Below, one piece after another: positions 55,865-64,000 of a stretch of 64,000 nt of DNA. Within the stretch, counting starts at the first letter, position 1, and every line of letters starts with the position of its first letter. A program made the position numbers and the translations under genes. The notes under the pieces were generated by a model. That model had not been told where the DNA came from and did no database searches. It worked only from the letters and a program-made list of their open reading frames with translations. Source of the DNA: Amarobacillus sp046328225 (GTDB lineage Bacteria; Chloroflexota; Dehalococcoidia; Tepidiformales; Tepidiformaceae); contig JAXLWZ010000014.1 of assembly GCA_046328225.1 (NCBI GenBank), positions 1-64,000 on the forward strand, in the 5' to 3' direction.

Positions 55865-57031
55865 ATGGATTTCCGGTTCACGGCCGAACACGAGGCACTT
55901 CGCGGCGAGGTGCGGACCTTCCTCAAGGACGCGCTGACGAGCGAATTCGCGACCACGCGGCCCACCAGCCAGGACAACTGGGATGGACAGCTCGCGTTCC
56001 TGAAGCGGTTGGCGGAACGGAAGTGGGTCGCGCCGGCGTGGCCGGAAGCGTACGGCGGCCTGGGCTGGCGCCACGTGAACCAGATGATCTTCAGCGAGGA
56101 GCTTTCGTACGCGGGCGCGCCGGACGCGGGCCGGGTGTTCAGCACGGGCATGATTGGCCCGACGCTCATCGTCCACGGCACGGAGCAGCAGCGCCGCGAA
56201 CACCTCGCGCGCATCACCAGCGGCGAAAGCATCTGGTGCCAGGGGTACAGCGAACCCGGCGCAGGGTCGGATCTCGCGAGCCTGCAGACGCGCGCCGCCC
56301 GCGACGGCGACGAATACGTCATCAACGGCCAGAAGATCTGGACGACCGGCGCACACCACGCGGACTGGTGCTTCATGGTCGTTCGCACCGACCCGGACGC
56401 GCCCAAGCACCGCGGCATCAGCTTCCTGCTGGTCGATATGAAGACGCCGGGAATCACGGTTCGGCCGATCGTGAACATGGCCGGGCACCACGAGTTCAAC
56501 GAGGTCTTCTTCGAGGACGTAAAGGTGCCGGTGGCGAACCGCGTGGGCGAGGAGAACAACGGCTGGTACGTCGCGATGACGCTGCTCGACTTCGAACGGT
56601 CGAACGTGGCATCGATCGCCGCGAACCAGCGCGTGCTGGAGGAACTGGGTGGCTACCTGCGCGGCCAGGCGGCGACGCTCGCGCCGCGTGACATCCTCCG
56701 GCACCGCCTGGCCGACCTCTGGATCGCGAACGACATCGGCCGCCTGCTGAGCTACCGGATCGCGTGGATGCAGGAATCGGGGCGGCTCGTGAACGTCGAG
56801 GCGTCGGTGATCAAGGTGTTCGCGACGGAGCTCGCGCAGCGCATCGCGAACGCGGGCGTGAATTTGCAGGGTGCGACCGGTGGGCTCGTCCCGGGGTCCC
56901 CGCGGGCGGCCCTCGGCGGCATGCTCGCCGACGACCACCTTTCGAACGTGTCGCCGACGATCTACAGCGGGTCGAGCGAAATCCAGCGGAACATCATCGC
57001 GACGCGCGGGCTGGGGCTGCCGCGAGACTGA
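55865..57031 (+). CDS. Acyl-CoA dehydrogenase family protein
   Basis: The 388-residue FAD enzyme starts MDFRFTAEHEALRGEVRTF at ATG 55865 after CGGAGGA, with TAGACT at 55832-55837 as likely -10. Signature CQGYSEPGAGSDLASLQ, then NGQKIWTTGAHHADWCF, NMAGHHEFNEVFFEDV and the terminal SGSSEIQRNIIATRGLGLP. It is intact and closely similar to the dehydrogenase at 18471. The APH-like kinase gene lies 650 bp downstream beyond the sigma-factor gene, an association also seen in ACAD10/11-type pairs. The substrate may be a branched or 4-hydroxy acyl-CoA, but this is inference. Confidence 0.93.
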   Translation: MDFRFTAEHEALRGEVRTFLKDALTSEFATTRPTSQDNWDGQLAFLKRLAERKWVAPAWPEAYGGLGWRHVNQMIFSEELSYAGAPDAGRVFSTGMIGPTLIVHGTEQQRREHLARITSGESIWCQGYSEPGAGSDLASLQTRAARDGDEYVINGQKIWTTGAHHADWCFMVVRTDPDAPKHRGISFLLVDMKTPGITVRPIVNMAGHHEFNEVFFEDVKVPVANRVGEENNGWYVAMTLLDFERSNVASIAANQRVLEELGGYLRGQAATLAPRDILRHRLADLWIANDIGRLLSYRIAWMQESGRLVNVEASVIKVFATELAQRIANAGVNLQGATGGLVPGSPRAALGGMLADDHLSNVSPTIYSGSSEIQRNIIATRGLGLPRD

Positions 57032-57047
57032 GCCCGCAACCGCCGCA

Positions 57048-57623
57048 TCAGTCGATCGCCGCGAGCCCCTGTTCCTGGAGGATGCCGCCGAGCTTCAGCA
57101 GCCCGAGGCGCAGGCGGCTGCGCACGGTCGGCGCCGGGACATTCAGGATGCGGCCCACCTCCTGGCTGGTGAGGCCGTGGAAGTAGACGAGCTCGATGGC
57201 GCTGCGCTGTTCGCCCGAGAGGGAACGCAGGGCCGCGCGGACCTGTTCGCCGATGATGATGCGCTCCGCCTCAAGGTCGGTGCGGTCGGCACCGGGCCGG
57301 TCCATGGCCCCTTCGAGCGAAGGCAGCTCGGGCACGCGGCGGCGCCGGCGGCGAAGCTCATCGATGCAGAGATTGCGCGTGATGGAGAGCACCCAGCCGG
57401 CGACGGACGCCCGCTCGCGCTCGTAGGCGGCGGCGCTCCGCCAGACGCGTACGAACGCCTCCTGTACGGCTTCGCGCGCGTCCTCCTCGGAGGCAAGCAT
57501 GCGCACGGCGAAGGCGAAGCACGGGCGGTGATAACGGTCGTACAGGGTGGCGAGGGCGGCCTGCTCCCCGGCGGCGATTGCGCCGACGATTTCAACGTCT
57601 TCGGCGAGGGAGTAGTCGGCCAC
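57048..57623 (-). CDS. ECF-type RNA polymerase sigma factor
   Basis: The 191-residue protein has sigma region 2 (LYDRYHRPCFAFAVRMLASEEDAREAVQEAFVRVWR) and region 4 (LRSLSGEQRSAIELVYFHGLTSQEVGRILNVPAPTVRSRLRLGL), with no region 1 or 3, so it is group IV. No anti-sigma factor gene is adjacent. I place the start at GTG 57623, 6 nt past a TAGGGT -10 (57635 to 57630); the ATG at 57629 would overlap that box. It ends 16 bp from the acyl-CoA dehydrogenase stop. Target promoters unknown. Confidence 0.92.
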   Translation of the reverse strand: MADYSLAEDVEIVGAIAAGEQAALATLYDRYHRPCFAFAVRMLASEEDAREAVQEAFVRVWRSAAAYERERASVAGWVLSITRNLCIDELRRRRRRVPELPSLEGAMDRPGADRTDLEAERIIIGEQVRAALRSLSGEQRSAIELVYFHGLTSQEVGRILNVPAPTVRSRLRLGLLKLGGILQEQGLAAID

Positions 57624-57629
57624 TGCCAT

Positions 57630-57671
57630 ACCCTACGCCCGCCTGCCCGGGGCTGATCACCCGGGTAGAAT
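57630..57671. promoter_or_regulatory. Divergent leaderless promoters
   Basis: Minus: TAGGGT (57635 to 57630), 6 nt before the sigma-factor GTG. Plus: CTGCCC at 57643-57648, 17 bp, TAGAAT at 57666-57671, 7 nt before the kinase GTG at 57679. Confidence 0.5.
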
Positions 57672-57678
57672 GCGCGGC

Positions 57679-58623
57679 GTGGAAAGCGTACAGGCTCCCT
57701 CTCCGGCCGGGATGACCGCGTGGTTGCGGCGGCTCCCGGGCTTCGAACGCGCGGAAGTAACCGCGATCGCGCCGCTCGACGGTGGCGCTTCGAACCTGAC
57801 CTGCCGGGTCGACATCGCCGGCGGCCCGGTCGCGCGGTTGGCACTGCGGATGCAACGCGAGCGAGGCATCTTCGAGCCGTACGACGTGCTCCGCGAGGGC
57901 GAGGTGCTGCGGCGGCTGGCTGGTTCGACGGTTCCGGTGCCGAAGGTCGTGGCGGCGGAGCCGGATGCCGGGGCGCTCGGCGCGCCGTTCCTGCTGCTCG
58001 AATGGATCGACGCGCCGCACATGGGCGTGGCCGGCCCGGAGGCGGACTTCGGCGCGTTCACGGAGATGGTGGCGCGCATTCACGGGCTCGATTGGCGCGC
58101 GCTGGGGCTCGAGTTCCTCGGGGTGCCCGCCGACGCGGCGGCAGCGATGCGCGGCGAAATCACGCTCGTGGCGGCGCGCATGGCACGCTTCGCCCCAGGC
58201 GAGCCGCTGCTCACGCGGGCGCGGGACATCCTCCTGGCGAAGGTGCCCCCCGGTGGCCGGCTCGCGCTCTGCCAGGGCGACATCAACGTCTTCAACTACC
58301 TCTTCCGGGCGCGCGCCGTGGTCGCCGTCGTCGATTGGGAGCAGGCGCGCATCAGCGACCCGCGTTCGGACGTCGGCCAGCTGCTGGCGCTGAGCGCGCT
58401 CAAGGGTGCCCCCTGGGGGCCTGCCGATGCAGCGCCATTCGCGATGGGATACGGCATGGTCAGTGGGACGCCGCTCGAGGGGATGGCGTACTTCCGGGCG
58501 TTCTGGCTCTGGCAGCTCGGCGTGATCTACCACGGCTGGCGGGCGTTCAACGGCACGGACCCGTGGTACTCCTGGGCCGACATCGACCTGCTGCTGAACC
58601 GGGCGCTGACCGAGCTGGAGTGA
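57679..58623 (+). CDS. APH-like phosphotransferase family protein
   Basis: The 314-residue product is an aminoglycoside-phosphotransferase-fold kinase of the ACAD10-associated type: IAPLDGGASNLTCRVD at the P-loop-like turn, FLLLEWIDAPHMG hinge, and VVDWEQARISDPRSDVGQ as the metal-binding DWE. The catalytic loop reads LCQGDINVFNYLF, with Gln where most APH enzymes have His (HGDxxxxN); Asp and Asn are kept. A likely role is phosphorylation of a small molecule or hydroxyacyl-CoA intermediate. Start GTG 57679 is 7 nt after a TAGAAT -10; the ATG at 57670 lies inside that box. Confidence 0.82.
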   Translation: MESVQAPSPAGMTAWLRRLPGFERAEVTAIAPLDGGASNLTCRVDIAGGPVARLALRMQRERGIFEPYDVLREGEVLRRLAGSTVPVPKVVAAEPDAGALGAPFLLLEWIDAPHMGVAGPEADFGAFTEMVARIHGLDWRALGLEFLGVPADAAAAMRGEITLVAARMARFAPGEPLLTRARDILLAKVPPGGRLALCQGDINVFNYLFRARAVVAVVDWEQARISDPRSDVGQLLALSALKGAPWGPADAAPFAMGYGMVSGTPLEGMAYFRAFWLWQLGVIYHGWRAFNGTDPWYSWADIDLLLNRALTELE

Positions 58624-58626
58624 GCG

Positions 58627-60117
58627 TCAGCGGGCGGCGCGGGCGAGCGGACGGCCGGCGGCGGGCAGCGTGAAGACGAAGGTGGTGCCGCGGCCGGGTT
58701 CGCTCGTGGCCCAGATGTCGCCGCCGTGGGCGCGCACGATTTCGCGCGTGATCGCAAGACCGAGGCCGTGGCCCTTGCCGTTTCCCCGGCCGTTCGCGCG
58801 GTAGAACCGTTCGAAAAGGTGCGGGACGTCGTCGAGGGGGATGCCTTCGCCCGTATCGCTCACCGTGACCTGCAGCAGCCCGGGCTGCACTTCGCGCGAA
58901 ACGAGGCGGACCGTGCCCTCGGACGGCGTGTGGCGGAAGGCGTTATCGAGCAGGTTGTTGAGCACCTGCTCGAGGCGGTCGAAGTCGCCGCGGATGGTCG
59001 TCCGGCCGCTGAGCTGCACATCGAGGTTGACGCCGCTCTCCTCGCTGCGAAGGGCGAAAATCTCCTCCACGTGGCCGAACAGCTCGCGAATGTCGACCTC
59101 CTCCTGGCGCATCGAGACCTGCCCGCTTTCGATGCGCGAGAGATCGAGCAGCTCCTCGACGAGGCGGAGCACGCGATTGGATTCGTTGCTGATGATGCGC
59201 GCGCTTCGTTCGACGCCGGCAGGGTCATCGACGGTGCCGTCAAGCATGGCCTCGCTGAAGCCGCGGATGGAGGTCAGGGGGGTCTTGAGCTCGTGCGAGA
59301 TGTTGGCCAGGAAGTCGCGGAGGGTTTGCTGGCTGCGCTGCACCTCCTCGGTCATGCGGTTGAAATTCGCGGCCAGGTCGCGCACTTCGGCGGGGCCCGT
59401 GGCGGGCACGCGCTGGCGGTAGTTGCCGCGCGCCACGCTGCGGGCCGCCCGGGCGATGTTGCGAAGCGGCGCGGCGACGCTCTGCGAGAGGAGGAAGCCG
59501 AGCACAAGCGCCGCGGCCACGCCGATGAGCCCCGACGACAGCAGTCGCGGCATCAGGTCGCCGAGCACCTCACCAAGGCCGGCCGCGGGCCGCGCGACCA
59601 CGATGGCGGTGGCGTCGGTCCCCGGGAACTTCTCGAGCACGGCGGCGCTGAGCGGCGTGCTCACGCAGATGAGCGGCGGCCCCTCGGGCGGGTCGATGCG
59701 GCAACGAACGCCCTGCGCGCCGTCGGTGGCACTGCCCTGGTCGCCGGTGAGTTCGACCGTGGCGCCGTTGAGGCGCGCGCCCTCGCCGGGGGAGGCGGAA
59801 TCGATGACGCGGCCCGCGCGGTCGACGACGGCGACGGCGGTGTTCCGCGTGCCCACGGGGTCGCCCTGGTTGAAGGCGGCGGAGAGCACGAGGAGGAGGT
59901 ACTGGCCATCGGGCGTGCCGTTGCCCGATTCGGCGGCGTCGCGGAGCTCGAAGTTCGCCTTGTCGTTGATGAGGGTGGAGACGTCCTCAAGGTTCCCGTA
60001 TGAGATCTCGTCGCGGTAGCCGCCGAGCAGCAGGAAGAGGCTCACGGCGGCGAGGCCGAGCGTCACCCCGATTATGACGAGATACGTGAGGAACAGGCGG
60101 ACCTGAAGGCTGCCCAT
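58627..60117 (-). CDS. Sensor histidine kinase (HAMP-HisKA-HATPase), probably PhoR-like
   Basis: The 496-residue protein has membrane helix 1 at about 8-31 and an extracytoplasmic sensor (about 32-190). Helix 2 follows near 190-212, then a HAMP linker and the H-box FLANISHELKTPLTSI with phospho-acceptor His275. The ATPase has N-box VLNNLLDNAFRHTP, G1 VSDTGEGIPLDD and G2 GHGLGLAITREIVRAHGG. It follows the response regulator after 24 bp in the same operon. Proximity to pstSCA suggests control of the phosphate regulon. Confidence 0.9.
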   Translation of the reverse strand: MGSLQVRLFLTYLVIIGVTLGLAAVSLFLLLGGYRDEISYGNLEDVSTLINDKANFELRDAAESGNGTPDGQYLLLVLSAAFNQGDPVGTRNTAVAVVDRAGRVIDSASPGEGARLNGATVELTGDQGSATDGAQGVRCRIDPPEGPPLICVSTPLSAAVLEKFPGTDATAIVVARPAAGLGEVLGDLMPRLLSSGLIGVAAALVLGFLLSQSVAAPLRNIARAARSVARGNYRQRVPATGPAEVRDLAANFNRMTEEVQRSQQTLRDFLANISHELKTPLTSIRGFSEAMLDGTVDDPAGVERSARIISNESNRVLRLVEELLDLSRIESGQVSMRQEEVDIRELFGHVEEIFALRSEESGVNLDVQLSGRTTIRGDFDRLEQVLNNLLDNAFRHTPSEGTVRLVSREVQPGLLQVTVSDTGEGIPLDDVPHLFERFYRANGRGNGKGHGLGLAITREIVRAHGGDIWATSEPGRGTTFVFTLPAAGRPLARAAR

Positions 60118-60141
60118 GCGCGCCGGCCTCCCCCGCCCGGC

Positions 60142-60822
<681 letters not shown>

Positions 60823-61187
60823 AGCGGGGGCGCGCCTGCGACGGCCGGCGTCGGATCCAGTATGCGCCGGGCGACCCGGCGCACGCCACCCGGGGTGAGC
60901 CGGGTCGGGGTTGGCATGCGCCGGGCGCCCGGCACCCCGAAGGGTGGATGGGGCAGGTGGGCCGTAATCACCCGTCCTGGCAACCAGCATCGCAGGCGCC
61001 GGTAACCGTGGGATGGGCGCCGTGCATGGAGTTTGTAAAAAGTCCCCGGCCGGGAATCCCGCGGGCGTGGCGACGGGCTCCCCTTAAACGTCCGTTAATG
61101 GGCCGCCCATTCACTGTTAACAGGTCGAACCTACGGTCCGAAGGGCGCCGGGAGAGGCGCGAATCGTGACAGGAGTAGGACAACAAC
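60823..61187. other. Intergenic region between response regulator and pstS
   Basis: No gene is evident in 365 bp. The left part holds two GC-rich hairpins: GCGCCGGG-N3-CCCGGCGC at 60864-60882, and the palindrome GCCGGGCGCCCGGC at 60920-60933. A minus-strand CATACT (60864 to 60859) may be the -10 of the response regulator. The right part is AT-richer and carries the Pho-box-like repeat at 61084-61122. AGGAG at about 61172 serves pstS. Confidence 0.6.
61084..61122 (+). promoter_or_regulatory. Pho-box-like 11-bp repeat upstream of pstS
   Basis: TTAAAC (61084), TTAATG (61095) and TTAACA (61117) lie in an 11-bp register, with a degenerate slot at 61106. This resembles the TTnACA repeats bound by PhoP in Gram-positives, 65-100 bp before the pstS ATG. 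It is the natural target for the adjacent response regulator. Confidence 0.6.
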
Positions 61188-62336
61188 ATGAGGAATCTCA
61201 CCTTTCGCCGCTGGTTGCCGGCTTTGCTGGCCCTCGCGGCGGTGGTGCCGATGGTGGGGGCTGCCTGCGGCGGCGATGCCGACACTGCGGAGGCCGGTGC
61301 GGCCGCGCCAGCCGTCCCCGGGGCGATTCCCGCGGCCGTTGGCAAGGACGACAAAGCCGACCTCACGGGGGCGGGCGCGACCTTCCCGCAGCCCATCTAC
61401 CAGGCATGGTTCGACGACTACCGGAAGGTCGCGAGCGGGGTGAAGGTGAACTACCAGGGCGTTGGCTCCGGCGGCGGCATAAACCAGTTCATGGAGAAGA
61501 CGGTGGACTTCGGCGCCTCGGACGTGGGCATTTCGGCCGTGCAGCTGGAGAAGGCGCCCGACGCCCAACTGCTCCCCACGGTCATCGGCGCGGTCGTGCT
61601 CACGTACAACCTGCCGGGGCTGAAGGCGCCGCTGAAGCTCGATGGCCCGGCGCTGGCGGACATCTACCTTGGCAGCATCAAGAAGTGGAACGACCCCGCG
61701 CTCGCGGCGCTGAACCCGGGGGTGGCCCTGCCCAACGCGGACATCCAGGTGGCGTACCGCTCGGACAGCTCGGGCACCTCGGGCGTGTTCACGGAGTACC
61801 TGAGCAAAGTGAGCCCCGAGTGGAAGGACCGGGTCGGGATGGCGACCGCGCCAAAGTGGCCGGCCGGCCAGGGAGGCCAGGGCAACCCCGGCGTCGCCAC
61901 CATCGTGAAGCAGACGCCGAACAGCATCGGCTACGTGGAGCTGACGTACGCGACGCAGAACAAGCTGCCCTTCGCGGACCTGAAGAACCGCGCAGGGAAG
62001 TTCGTCACCCCGAGCATCGAATCGGCGAGCGCGGCGGCAGCGGGGGTCACGGTGCCGGAGGCGTACCAGGTCTCTCTCACCGATGCGAACGGGGATACGG
62101 CATACCCCATCGCGAGCTTCACCTACCTCATCCTCTACAAGACGACGGGGGCGTGTGCGAAGCAGACGCCGCTGGCGGACATGCTCTGGTGGGCGTTCCA
62201 CGACACAGGCGCGCAGGCGGCGGTGCAGGAGCTGGGGTATGCGCCCCTGCCCCCGGGCCTGCTGCCGCGAATCGAAGCGACGTTGAAGGACCTGAAGTGC
62301 GACAACGGCGCGAAGGCGAGCCTCAAGGGCGGGTGA
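61188..62336 (+). CDS. pstS: Phosphate ABC transporter substrate-binding lipoprotein
   Basis: The 382-residue protein has a lipoprotein signal ending VVPMVGAAC (Cys27), an Ala/Gly linker, and the PstS fold. LTGAGATFPQPIYQAWFDDY and VNYQGVGSGGGINQFMEKTVDFGASD contact phosphate. RSDSSGTSGVFTEYL, PNSIGYVELTYA and the terminal ELGYAPLPPGLL follow. It captures phosphate outside the membrane for PstCAB. ATG 61188 follows AGGAG and TAGGA sites. Pho-box-like repeats upstream suggest induction under phosphate limitation. Confidence 0.96.
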   Translation: MRNLTFRRWLPALLALAAVVPMVGAACGGDADTAEAGAAAPAVPGAIPAAVGKDDKADLTGAGATFPQPIYQAWFDDYRKVASGVKVNYQGVGSGGGINQFMEKTVDFGASDVGISAVQLEKAPDAQLLPTVIGAVVLTYNLPGLKAPLKLDGPALADIYLGSIKKWNDPALAALNPGVALPNADIQVAYRSDSSGTSGVFTEYLSKVSPEWKDRVGMATAPKWPAGQGGQGNPGVATIVKQTPNSIGYVELTYATQNKLPFADLKNRAGKFVTPSIESASAAAAGVTVPEAYQVSLTDANGDTAYPIASFTYLILYKTTGACAKQTPLADMLWWAFHDTGAQAAVQELGYAPLPPGLLPRIEATLKDLKCDNGAKASLKGG

Positions 62337-62454
62337 CCCGCTCCGGAAGGGCCGCATAGGCACGGAATTGGAGGCGCCCGGCCGCTCCACATCGGGGGCA
62401 GGGCGCCAAACCATCGAAACAGCGTGGCGAGGAGCCACACGAGGAGAGCCGCGA

Positions 62455-63426
62455 ATGGCGGTATCGACACTGGGACAACCGAAGCGGGCGAAATCGCTCG
62501 TGAACCGGTTCAAGCCCGGGGATTGGGTGTTCACGACGCTCGCCGGCGCGGCGGCGGTGATCGTCGCGCTGGTGATCGTGGGGCTCTTCTGGGAGCTGTT
62601 CGCGCAATCGCGCGAGGCGATCGGGCACGCCGGTTTTGGCTTCATCACGAGCACGACCTGGGATCCTTCGCACGAGACCTTCGGCGTGCTCGCCTTCGTG
62701 GCGGGGACGGTAATCACGTCGGTGTTCGCGCTCGTGTTCGCGACCATCATCGCGGTGCTGGTGGCGCTATTCCTGGTGGAGATCGCGCCCCAGCGCGTGG
62801 CGCGGCCCGTTTCCTACCTGGTGGAGCTGCTCGCGGCCATCCCGAGCGTGGTCTACGGGCTCTGGGGCATCTTCGTGATGGGCGTGTTCATCCGCGATCA
62901 CTTCGGGCCGCTGGTCATGTCGACGCTGGGCTGGATCCCGGTCTTCGATGGCACGCCGCTGATCACCGGGCTGTTCTCGGCCTGCATCATCCTCACGATC
63001 ATGATCCTGCCGACGGTGATGGCCGTGTCCCGCGACGTGATTGCGGCGGTGCCGGGGAGCCAGCGGGAGGGCATCCTCGCGCTGGGCGCGACGCGCTGGG
63101 AAGCCATCAGGATCGCGGTGCTGCCCTATGCGCGGTCGGGCGTGATGGGGGCCGCGATCCTCGGGCTGGCGCGCGCCGTGGGTGAGACGCTGGCCGTAAC
63201 GCTCGTCATCGGCAACAGCGTGAAGCTCCCCGAGAACATCTTCTCGCCCGCCTACACGATGGCAAGCGTCATCGCGAACCAGTTCCCCGAGGCGACGGGC
63301 GTGCACCGTTCGGCGCTGCTGGAGGTGGCGCTGCTGCTGCTCGTCATCACCTTCTTCATCAATGTCGTGGCGCGGCTGCTCGTCTGGCGCGTGACCAAAG
63401 GCCAGCGGGCGATGGTGCAGGAATGA
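62455..63426 (+). CDS. pstC: Phosphate ABC transporter permease PstC
   Basis: The 323-residue membrane protein has six helices and the MetI-type permease core: FATIIAVLVALFLVEIAP, ELLAAIPSVVYGLWGIFVMG, and the EAA-loop region ILALGATRWEAIRIAVLPYARSG that docks the ATPase, then ARAVGETLAVTLVIGNS. ATG 62455 follows GAGGAG; the 118-bp gap after pstS has no clear terminator. Its stop overlaps the pstA start as ATGA. Confidence 0.96.
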   Translation: MAVSTLGQPKRAKSLVNRFKPGDWVFTTLAGAAAVIVALVIVGLFWELFAQSREAIGHAGFGFITSTTWDPSHETFGVLAFVAGTVITSVFALVFATIIAVLVALFLVEIAPQRVARPVSYLVELLAAIPSVVYGLWGIFVMGVFIRDHFGPLVMSTLGWIPVFDGTPLITGLFSACIILTIMILPTVMAVSRDVIAAVPGSQREGILALGATRWEAIRIAVLPYARSGVMGAAILGLARAVGETLAVTLVIGNSVKLPENIFSPAYTMASVIANQFPEATGVHRSALLEVALLLLVITFFINVVARLLVWRVTKGQRAMVQE

Positions 63427-64000
63427 CCACGAACACGAACGCTCCCGGCAAGGGCGACCTGAGCCCGCTCGTGCGCTCGGACTTCCTCTACCGGCGGCGG
63501 CGGATGATGGACCGCGCGATGACGCTGGCGATGGTCGGTGCGGCCATCGCGGCGGTGATCCCGCTGTTCCTCATCCTCTTCTACCTGGTGAAGGAGGGCG
63601 TGCCCGGGCTCTCGCTCGAGTTCTTCACCGACGACCCCACGCGGCCCGGCCGCGAAGGCGGCGGCGTCCACAACGCGATCGTGGGCAGCGCGATCATGGT
63701 CGGGCTGGCGTTGCTCATGGGCGTGCCCGTGGCGATCGGCGCGGGCATCTTCCTTTCGGAGTACGGGCAGAACCGCGCGGGCAGCGTCGTGCGCTTCATC
63801 ATCGAAGTGATGGCGGGCATCCCCTCGATCACGATCGGCCTCTTCGTGTACAGCCTGGTCGTGCTGCGGCAGGGGCACTTCTCGGGCTTCGCGGGCGCGC
63901 TCGCGCTGGCGATCATCCTCGTGCCCATCATCGCGCGCATCACCGAGGAGATGCTGCTGCTCGTGCCGCGGTCGCTGCGCGAAGCGAGCTACGCGCTCGG
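63423..64000 (+). CDS. pstA: Phosphate ABC transporter permease PstA (3' end outside window)
   Basis: ATG 63423 overlaps the pstC stop. The 192 codons in view give a short charged N terminus, a first helix (MTLAMVGAAIAAVIPLFLILFYLV), the periplasmic PGLSLEFFTDDPTRPGREGGGVHNAIVGS segment, and helices IMVGLALLMGVPVAIGAGIFLSEY and IIEVMAGIPSITIGLFVYSLVVL. The EAA loop begins as LLLVPRSLREASYALG at the window edge. The order pstS-pstC-pstA implies pstB beyond 64000. Confidence 0.95.
   Translation, partial: MTTNTNAPGKGDLSPLVRSDFLYRRRRMMDRAMTLAMVGAAIAAVIPLFLILFYLVKEGVPGLSLEFFTDDPTRPGREGGGVHNAIVGSAIMVGLALLMGVPVAIGAGIFLSEYGQNRAGSVVRFIIEVMAGIPSITIGLFVYSLVVLRQGHFSGFAGALALAIILVPIIARITEEMLLLVPRSLREASYAL

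Noticed and set aside
60864..60933. GC hairpins between the response regulator and pstS as a terminator or attachment site
   Set aside because: No T-run follows and there is no integrase; in such GC-rich DNA short palindromes are expected, so only noted as hairpins.

Overview
The window is a 64-kb stretch of very GC-rich, densely coding chromosome from a free-living bacterium. There are no tRNA or rRNA genes, insertion sequences, prophage genes or CRISPR arrays that I can see. Gene content (several CoA-linked lipid-catabolic enzymes, MaoC dehydratases, GuaB3, a Uma2 nuclease, a globin-coupled chemoreceptor, giant FtsX permeases, a DXP-pathway gene, an FMN riboswitch) fits an aerobic Chloroflexota-type organism, or less likely an actinobacterium. 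This placement is inference from gene content, not from a marker gene.

Layout. 0-2 kb: 3' part of nadA, then a convergent MazF/ribbon-helix-helix toxin-antitoxin pair whose upstream region is a 12-bp, 12-unit repeat array. 2-9.4 kb: a thiamine-diphosphate 2-hydroxyacyl-CoA-lyase-like enzyme, a lipocalin-like protein, a VOC protein with a WYL regulator behind paired dyads, a CoA-transferase, a thioesterase and a PfkB kinase. 9.4-11.7 kb: a RING-like/TM/SH3 protein overlapping an FG-GAP-like lipoprotein gene. 11.7-14.4 kb: riboflavin operon ribE-ribBA-ribH under an FMN riboswitch, with a short leader ORF and no ribD. 14.9-18.3 kb: a VTC / DUF4956 / Cthe_2159-like carbohydrate-binding cassette, broken everywhere by single-base frameshifts. 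18.4-20.7 kb: acyl-CoA dehydrogenase plus a two-subunit MaoC hydratase. 20.8-24.3 kb: heterodimeric ABC exporter. 24.5-30 kb: purine genes guaA, purD and guaB3 with a Uma2 nuclease. 30-37 kb: GNAT, peroxiredoxin, PanE-like reductase, DinB, PAC2, clpP, a TIM-barrel protein, rseP and dxr. 38-46 kb: O-antigen-ligase-like protein, soluble globin MCP, FEN-type nuclease, ChaB-Rho_N protein, a truncated CaiB/BaiF CoA-transferase, thioredoxin-TPR and a luciferase-like oxidoreductase. 46-55.8 kb: two ABC ATPases and two ~1,120-residue FtsX permeases read from a divergent promoter region. 55.9-58.6 kb: acyl-CoA dehydrogenase, ECF sigma factor and APH-like kinase. 58.6-64 kb: histidine kinase/response regulator diverging from pstS-pstC-pstA, with a Pho-box-like repeat.

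Functional themes are cofactor and nucleotide supply (NAD, FMN, GMP, purine, isoprenoid), acyl-CoA metabolism, phosphate scavenging with its two-component control, and envelope transport. Promoters share a TAnnnT -10 hexamer, often TATACT, TAGACT or CATACT. In at least seven cases this hexamer sits 5-7 nt before the best start codon, pointing to frequent leaderless transcripts; I used this to adjust several starts. Two single-base deletions in guaA and the dense frameshifts at 15.2-18.6 kb look like consensus errors rather than gene decay.
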